Shown here piece after piece: positions 6,306 to 10,211 of a DNA stretch of 10,211 nucleotides (the stretch's first letter is position 1; each line of letters opens with the position of its first letter). The notes beneath the pieces are model-generated. The model saw only the letters and a list, made by a program, of their open reading frames with translations, made no database searches and was not told the DNA's origin. Location: the NCBI GenBank assembly GCA_031261245.1, contig JAISKU010000182.1:1-10211 (forward strand), written 5' to 3'. Source of the DNA: Oscillospiraceae bacterium (GTDB lineage Bacteria; Bacillota; Clostridia; Oscillospirales; Oscillospiraceae). The position numbers and the translations under genes are program-made.

Positions 6306-7153
6306 TGACAGACGAACACGTTCTTGAAATAATTCTCGCGCTCGGCGAGAGTGAGGAAAATATCCGCGCCGTGCTTATGGAGGGTTCGCGGGCAACCCCA
6401 AACGCCTCTGCGGACAAATGGAGCGATTTTGATATCGTGTATGTCACGCGCGAAAATGCCCCGTACCTTGACGGCAATTGGGTCAAGCGCGAATTTATCC
6501 CCCGTTTCGGTGAAATCGCCGTTAGACAAATACCCGACAACGGCGATCCGAACAAGGTTTACACTTGGCTGATTCAATTCGCTGACGGCGTGAGGGTGGA
6601 TTTGACGTTCAATCCGCTTGATTTTCTGTCGCGCACGCCGTTTGAAAGCGCGACGGCGGTTTTGCTCGATAAGGACGGCAGCTTCGCCGCTCTTCCCGAG
6701 CCGAGCGAGCGCGATTATCTGCCGAAGCGCCCGGCGGAGCTTGAATACTCACACTGTTGCAATGAATTCTGGTGGGTCTCGCCGTACGTCTCAAAGGCTC
6801 TCGCGCGTGGTCAGACATTGCTCGCTCTCAAAATTCTTAACACCTACGTCAGACCGGAGTACGCAAAAGCTCTCGCGTGGCTCGCCGCTGCGGCGACTGA
6901 TTTTGCGGTAAATCTAGGCAAAGCTGACTGTTGTGTCGGGCGTTACGTTCCGCCGGAGCTTTACGCCGCTCTGCTCTCGAGCTTTCCTCGCGCGGAAGCC
7001 TCGGAAATCCGCGCCGCACTTTATTCCCTGCTCGACGCATTCCCGCAGTTGGCACAAAAAACGGCCGCTGTGCTCGGCTTCAACTACGACGCAGACGAGG
7101 GCGAACGCGCCGCCGCTTTCATTAAGTCACACTATATGGAGGTACCGCAATGA
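6305..7153 (+). CDS. ANT(6)-like aminoglycoside 6-adenylyltransferase family protein
   Basis: The 282-residue product has the nucleotidyltransferase signature of the ANT(6)/AadE family: GSR at 27-29, Asn33, then WSDFDIVYV with catalytic aspartates 41 and 43, and a third acidic residue at Asp99 in RVDLTF. Family enzymes transfer AMP from ATP to the 6-hydroxyl of streptomycin. Length is close to ANT(6)-I (about 300), and the middle HCCNEFWWVSPYVSKAL block and later LNTYVRPEYAKAL fit the family. Many chromosomal relatives in Clostridia have no proven resistance role, so resistance is unproven. The ATG at 6305 overlaps the nadB stop by one base, and its own stop overlaps the nadC start (ATGA). 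The gene is less GC-rich than nadB and nadC, and its last residues SHYMEVPQ copy the SHYME ending of NadB. It appears to have been inserted between the two. Confidence 0.85.
   Translation: MTDEHVLEIILALGESEENIRAVLMEGSRATPNASADKWSDFDIVYVTRENAPYLDGNWVKREFIPRFGEIAVRQIPDNGDPNKVYTWLIQFADGVRVDLTFNPLDFLSRTPFESATAVLLDKDGSFAALPEPSERDYLPKRPAELEYSHCCNEFWWVSPYVSKALARGQTLLALKILNTYVRPEYAKALAWLAAAATDFAVNLGKADCCVGRYVPPELYAALLSSFPRAEASEIRAALYSLLDAFPQLAQKTAAVLGFNYDADEGERAAAFIKSHYMEVPQ
7127..7142 (+). repeat. Junction repeat, copy 2 (end of ANT(6)-like gene)
   Basis: Second copy of the 6285-6300 sequence, with the exact 11-base core at 7130-7140. It encodes SHYME again and provides the GGAGG ribosome site of nadC. 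Shortly after both copies the sequence AATGACA recurs at the next start codon (6304 and 7149). Confidence 0.75.
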
Positions 7154-7980
7154 CACAATTTCTCTCTCTTGACGCGTTCATCGCCGCCGCGCTGCGTGAG
7201 GACGTGGGCACGGGCGACATCACCACGCGCTGCTGCGTGCCGGAGGACGCCGTATCCGCCGGATTCTTCCGCGCGAAGGAGCGCGGCGTCGTCGCGGGAC
7301 TGTTCATACTGCCGCGTGTGTTCGCGCAGCTTGACGCTGGCGTTGTCGCGACGCCGCTCGTCAAGGAGGGCGCGGAGGTCAACTCCGGCGACATCGTCGC
7401 GACGATTGAGGGCAACTCCCGCGCGATCCTCACGGGAGAACGCGTCGCGCTGAACATATTGCAGCGCCTCTCGGGCGTCGCGACGCAGACAGCGGCGGCC
7501 GTCGCGGCTGTCGCGGGGACAAAAACGCGCATCGTCGATACGCGCAAAACCACGCCCGGACTGCGCGAGCTCGAGAAGTACGCCGTCCGCACCGGCGGCG
7601 GCGTCAACCACCGCTTCGGGCTCTCCGACGGAATCCTCATCAAGGACAACCACATCAAGGCCTCCGGCGGAATCACCGCCGCCATAACCTCGGCGCGCAA
7701 GAACGCTCCGCACACGCTGAAAATCGAGGTCGAGGCGGAGACGCTTGAGCAGGTCGCGGAGGCGCTTGACGCGCGCGCGGACGTCATCATGCTCGACAAC
7801 ATGACGACGCAGCTCATGGCGGAATCCGTGAAGCTGATTGCCGGACGCGCGCTCACGGAGGCCTCCGGCAACATGGGAGAGCGCGATTTGCGCGAGGTCG
7901 CGGATACCGGCGTCGATTTCATCTCCATCGGCGGCCTGACGCACAGCGTCCGCGCGCTCGATATCAGCCTGAAATTTTAG
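7150..7980 (+). CDS. nadC: Nicotinate-nucleotide pyrophosphorylase (quinolinate phosphoribosyltransferase)
   Basis: NadC converts quinolinate and PRPP to nicotinate mononucleotide, CO2 and pyrophosphate, in the cytoplasm, completing the pathway-specific part of de novo NAD synthesis. The 276-residue protein has the normal length. Motifs in order are EDVGTGDITT (17-26), LNILQRLSGVAT, TRKTTPGLR (131-139), GGGVNHR (149-155), IKDNH, IEVE, MLDNM, EASGN and SIGGLTHS (259-266). These include the basic residues that grip the two carboxylates of quinolinate and the acidic residues for the Mg-PRPP site. The ATG at 7150 overlaps the preceding stop and has GGAGG upstream. It is the last gene of the run, followed by a strong hairpin terminator. 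With nadB upstream it fits a nad operon whose nadA lies elsewhere. Confidence 0.95.
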   Translation: MTQFLSLDAFIAAALREDVGTGDITTRCCVPEDAVSAGFFRAKERGVVAGLFILPRVFAQLDAGVVATPLVKEGAEVNSGDIVATIEGNSRAILTGERVALNILQRLSGVATQTAAAVAAVAGTKTRIVDTRKTTPGLRELEKYAVRTGGGVNHRFGLSDGILIKDNHIKASGGITAAITSARKNAPHTLKIEVEAETLEQVAEALDARADVIMLDNMTTQLMAESVKLIAGRALTEASGNMGERDLREVADTGVDFISIGGLTHSVRALDISLKF

Positions 7981-7992
7981 CTTCCGATATAA

Positions 7993-8030
7993 CAAACACT
8001 CCCGCGGCTTGCGCCGCGGGAGTGGTTTGC
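7993..8030. terminator. Bidirectional rho-independent terminator between nadC and hcp
   Basis: Perfect 12-base arms (7997-8008 and 8013-8024) close a TTGC loop, and the outer CAAA/TTTG can extend the stem past one bulged G. On the plus strand the stem is followed by TTTGCTTTTG; on the minus strand by a TTTGTTATAT-type run. It can serve both convergent genes. Confidence 0.9.
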
Positions 8031-8040
8031 TTTTGTTGCG

Positions 8041-9549
8041 TTATCCCAGTATCGCCTTAATATCCTCCGCCGCCGTGGTCGTCGGCGCAATCCCGAAGCT
8101 CTCCACGAGGAAATTCAGCACATTCGGCGACACAAACGCCGGAAGCGTGGGGCCGAGCCGTATATTCTTTACCCCGAGGTAGAGCAGCGTCAGCAGTATA
8201 CTCACCGCCTTCTGCTCGTACCACGAGAGAATCATCGTCAGCGGCAGGTCGTTCACGCCGCAGCCGAACGCCTCCGCGAGGGCGAGCGCGACCTTAATCG
8301 CCGAGTACGCGTCGTTGCACTGCCCCATATCGAGTATGCGCGGAAGTCCGCCGAGCTCGCCGATATCGAGGTCATTGAAGCGGTATTTCCCGCAGGCGAG
8401 CGTCAGGATTATCGTGTCCTCCGGCGTCTGCTTCACAAAATCGGTGAAGTAATTGCGCCCCGGCCTCGCGCCGTCGCAGCCGCCGACGAGGAAGAAGTGG
8501 CTTATCGCTCCCGACTTCACCGCGTCCACGATAGTCCCCGCGTTCGACAGCACCGCGCCGTGTCCGAAGCCCGTAGTCACGCTGCCGCCGCCGTTGATGC
8601 CCGTGATTGTGCGCGGCTCCGCGTACCCGCCGAGCGCGAGCGCCTTTTCGATAACCGGCGCAAAATCCTTGTCCCCGCCGATGTGCACAAGCCCCGGATA
8701 CCCCACCGCCGCCGTGGTGAACACCCGGTCTGCGTAGCTCTCCTTCGGCGGCATGAGGCAGTTCGTCGTGAACAGAAACGCCGCCGGAACGTCCGCAAAC
8801 TCCTTCTGCTGATTCTGCCACGCCGTGCCGAAATTCCCCTTGAGATGCGGATATTTCGCAAGCTCCGGATACGCGTGCGTGGGCAGCATCTCGCCGTGCG
8901 TGTAGACGTTCACGCCTCGGCCCTGCGTCTGCTCCAACAAAAGCTTCAAATCGCCCAAATCGTGACCGCTTATCACGATGAACGCCCCCGGCTCGACGGT
9001 CTGCGTGACCTTGACGGGCGCGGGCGTCCCGAACGTCGAGGTGTTCGCCTTGTCAAGCAATTCGAGAACCTCAAAATTGACCTTGCCGCACTCCATGACG
9101 AGCGGCAGCAGCTCGTCCATGCCATAGCCGTCGTCGCCGACCGCCGCCAGCGCCTTTCGGATATACGCGCAAATCCCCGCGACGTCGTACCCGAGCGCGG
9201 CGCAGTTGTAGGCGTATGCAGCGACGCCTCGCGCCCCGAACAACAGCAGCGATTTCAGACTGCGGACGTCCTCGTCCGCGTCGCGCACCTCGTACATGTC
9301 ATAAAACGGCTGATTCACACGTTTTATGAGCGCCGCAATCGCCCCGTCGTCGAAGTTCACGTTTGTCAGCGTGGCGAAAAGCCCCTCAAGCAGCAGCGCG
9401 TCGGACACCTCCGCGCCCTTTCGCGCGGCGGTGATGAGCGCGCCGGTCAGCTCGTCCTGAAGTCTTGCCGTGTTGTCGGTCTTGCCGCAGACCCCGGCGC
9501 TCGTGCAGGCTTTACAGCCCGCGGTTTGCTCACATTGGAAACAGAACAT
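8041..9549 (-). CDS. hcp: Hybrid cluster protein (hydroxylamine reductase/NO-handling)
   Basis: Hcp carries a unique [4Fe-2S-2O] hybrid cluster and protects anaerobes against nitric oxide and hydroxylamine, in the cytoplasm. The 502-residue product begins MFCFQCEQTAGCKACTSAGVC, with the cubane ligands C3, C6, C15 and C21 (CX2CX8CX5C). Expected hybrid-cluster ligands are all present: H196, E220, C264, C358 (the persulfide cysteine), C386, C411, E445, with K447 next to it. The spacings from H196 to C411 agree with those I recall for the Desulfovibrio enzyme, so the core is intact; the protein is shorter than the roughly 550-residue forms because of the segment before H196. The ATG at 9549 has GGGAGG upstream. 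A Crp/Fnr regulator is divergent, and no hcr reductase gene is seen. Regulation is likely through the palindrome at 9606-9619. Confidence 0.96.
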   Translation of the reverse strand: MFCFQCEQTAGCKACTSAGVCGKTDNTARLQDELTGALITAARKGAEVSDALLLEGLFATLTNVNFDDGAIAALIKRVNQPFYDMYEVRDADEDVRSLKSLLLFGARGVAAYAYNCAALGYDVAGICAYIRKALAAVGDDGYGMDELLPLVMECGKVNFEVLELLDKANTSTFGTPAPVKVTQTVEPGAFIVISGHDLGDLKLLLEQTQGRGVNVYTHGEMLPTHAYPELAKYPHLKGNFGTAWQNQQKEFADVPAAFLFTTNCLMPPKESYADRVFTTAAVGYPGLVHIGGDKDFAPVIEKALALGGYAEPRTITGINGGGSVTTGFGHGAVLSNAGTIVDAVKSGAISHFFLVGGCDGARPGRNYFTDFVKQTPEDTIILTLACGKYRFNDLDIGELGGLPRILDMGQCNDAYSAIKVALALAEAFGCGVNDLPLTMILSWYEQKAVSILLTLLYLGVKNIRLGPTLPAFVSPNVLNFLVESFGIAPTTTAAEDIKAILG

Positions 9550-9571
9550 AATAGTAACCTCCCAATTTTCC

Positions 9572-9600
9572 TTGATTTCATGTCCCGATTATAGTATACT
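9572..9600 (+). promoter_or_regulatory. Promoter for the Crp/Fnr regulator
   Basis: TTGATT (9572-9577), a 17-base spacer and TATACT (9595-9600). Transcription would start near 9607, inside the palindrome at 9606-9619, so a bound protein there would block it. The promoter overlaps the -10 of hcp on the other strand. Confidence 0.6.
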
Positions 9601-9616
9601 AAAAGCAACAAGTCTG
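9588..9616 (-). promoter_or_regulatory. Promoter for hcp with weak -35
   Basis: On the minus strand a perfect TATAAT lies at 9593-9588. At 17 bases spacing the -35 position (9616-9611) reads CAGACT, a poor match that falls wholly inside the palindrome. A good -10 with a poor -35 suggests dependence on, or control by, a bound regulator. Confidence 0.55.
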
Positions 9617-9619
9617 TTG
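9606..9619. promoter_or_regulatory. Palindromic candidate operator of the Crp/Fnr regulator
   Basis: CAACA-N4-TGTTG is a perfect inverted repeat with the 14-base layout (5-4-5) of Crp/Fnr family sites, such as TTGAT-N4-ATCAA of Fnr. It covers the -35 of hcp and the start point of the regulator gene. The natural reading is a site for the adjacent regulator; no binding has been shown. Confidence 0.55.
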
Positions 9620-9642
9620 TATTTCAAACGAAAGGCGAAGCT

Positions 9643-10211
9643 ATGAAAAAATATTTTCCGCTTTTAGGCCGTTCCCCCCTGTTTGCCGGAATCGGCAATG
9701 ACGATTTCGGCGTCATGATGAACTGCCTTGGCGCGTCGCTGCGATCTTACCCCAAGGGCGGCACGGTCTATTTCGAGGGCGACGCCGTGACGGATATCGG
9801 CGTCGTGGTGAGCGGCAAGCTCCACCTCGTCAAAGACGACGCGTGGGGCAACACCACCATCGTCACCGAGGTCTCCCCGCCCGGCATGTTTGCGGAGGCC
9901 GTCGTGTGCAGCGGGCTCGGGCGCGTCCCTGTAAGCGTCGTCGCAAAGGAGGACAGCGAGATTCTCTTCATCGACTACAAGCGAATCGTGACGAGCTGTC
10001 CCTCCGCCTGCGCGTTTCACTCAAAGCTGATTCGCAACATGATAAGTATTCTTGCACAAAAAAACGTTCTTATGTCGGCAAAGATGGAGCATATCACAAA
10101 GCGGACGACAAAAGAAAAGCTGCTCTCCTACCTCACGGAACAGGCGAGGCAGGAGAGCAGCGGGAGCTTCGACATTCCCTACAACCGGCAGGAGCTCGCG
10201 GATTACCTGTC
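9643..10211 (+). CDS. Crp/Fnr family transcriptional regulator, C-terminus cut off by the window edge
   Basis: The frame opens at ATG 9643 behind AAGGCG and runs 189 residues to the edge. Residues about 10-115 form a cyclic-nucleotide-binding type beta barrel: SPLFAGIGNDDFGVMM, then YPKGGTVYFEGDAVTDIGVVVSGKLHLVKDD, then the PPGMFAEAVVCSG loop. A long dimerisation helix follows (about 125-155), and RTTKEKLLSYLTEQA with NRQELADYL is the beginning of the winged helix-turn-helix. The missing end is the recognition helix, so DNA specificity cannot be judged. Cysteines (28, 89, 119, 123) do not form the N-terminal Fnr cluster motif, so oxygen sensing by a [4Fe-4S] cluster is unlikely. Being divergent from hcp, it probably senses nitrosative or redox stress, like HcpR and related regulators, and controls hcp and itself. 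The effector is unknown. Confidence 0.88.
   Translation, partial: MKKYFPLLGRSPLFAGIGNDDFGVMMNCLGASLRSYPKGGTVYFEGDAVTDIGVVVSGKLHLVKDDAWGNTTIVTEVSPPGMFAEAVVCSGLGRVPVSVVAKEDSEILFIDYKRIVTSCPSACAFHSKLIRNMISILAQKNVLMSAKMEHITKRTTKEKLLSYLTEQARQESSGSFDIPYNRQELADYL

Noticed and set aside
6288..7140. The 11-base repeat as the target-site duplication of a transposon
   Set aside because: There are no terminal inverted repeats or transposase, and the repeat carries coding and ribosome-site function, so a duplicated gene junction is a better reading.
7132..7995. Long minus-strand frames opposite nadC
   Set aside because: Low-complexity Arg/Asp- or Ser/Ala-rich shadows with no ribosome site; nadC is unambiguous.
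8497..9594. A 365-codon plus-strand frame opposite hcp
   Set aside because: Arg/His/Val-rich shadow; all Hcp metal ligands are found on the minus strand.

Overview
The window looks like chromosomal DNA from an anaerobic, fairly high-GC member of the Clostridia. The strongest pointer is a SCIFF ranthipeptide locus (scfA/scfB), which is a near-signature of that class. Hybrid cluster protein, a URO-D-type (corrinoid methyltransferase-like) protein and clean sigma-A promoters fit the same picture. I cannot name the genus. Codon usage is strongly GC-biased in most genes and visibly less so in two of them (978-1367 and 6305-7153).

Left block, minus strand, read right to left from about 3019 to 1. 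A consensus promoter drives scfA (48-aa SCIFF precursor). A terminator-like hairpin and a second palindrome follow, then scfB (radical SAM/SPASM maturase), a small four-helix membrane protein of unknown function, and a URO-D family protein cut by the window edge. The last two junctions are both 24 bases, so the four genes may form one transcription unit. The SCIFF core is atypical: the usual Cys-Thr pair at 36-37, which includes the Thr cross-linked in the characterised CteA, is Asn-Gly here.

Middle block, plus strand. A divergent promoter, sharing its -35 region with that of scfA, drives a GNAT acetyltransferase whose first 30 codons are out of frame with the rest. A separate promoter at 3605-3633 starts a tight run: two half-size chromate (CHR) transporter subunits, nadB (L-aspartate oxidase), an ANT(6)-like nucleotidyltransferase and nadC (quinolinate phosphoribosyltransferase). 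The genes overlap by 1-4 bases or are separated by about 10. nadB and nadC make two steps of de novo NAD synthesis; nadA, the step between them, is not in the window. The ANT(6)-like gene sits between nadB and nadC and is bracketed by a near-identical 16-base repeat covering the end of each upstream gene, which looks like the scar of an insertion.

Right block. A strong bidirectional terminator separates nadC from the convergent hcp (hybrid cluster protein, nitrosative stress). A Crp/Fnr-family regulator, cut by the right edge, is divergent from hcp. The 93-base intergenic region holds overlapping divergent promoters and one perfect palindrome that is the obvious candidate operator. No tRNA, rRNA, CRISPR array or transposase gene was seen, and no gene-free stretch exceeds 300 bases.
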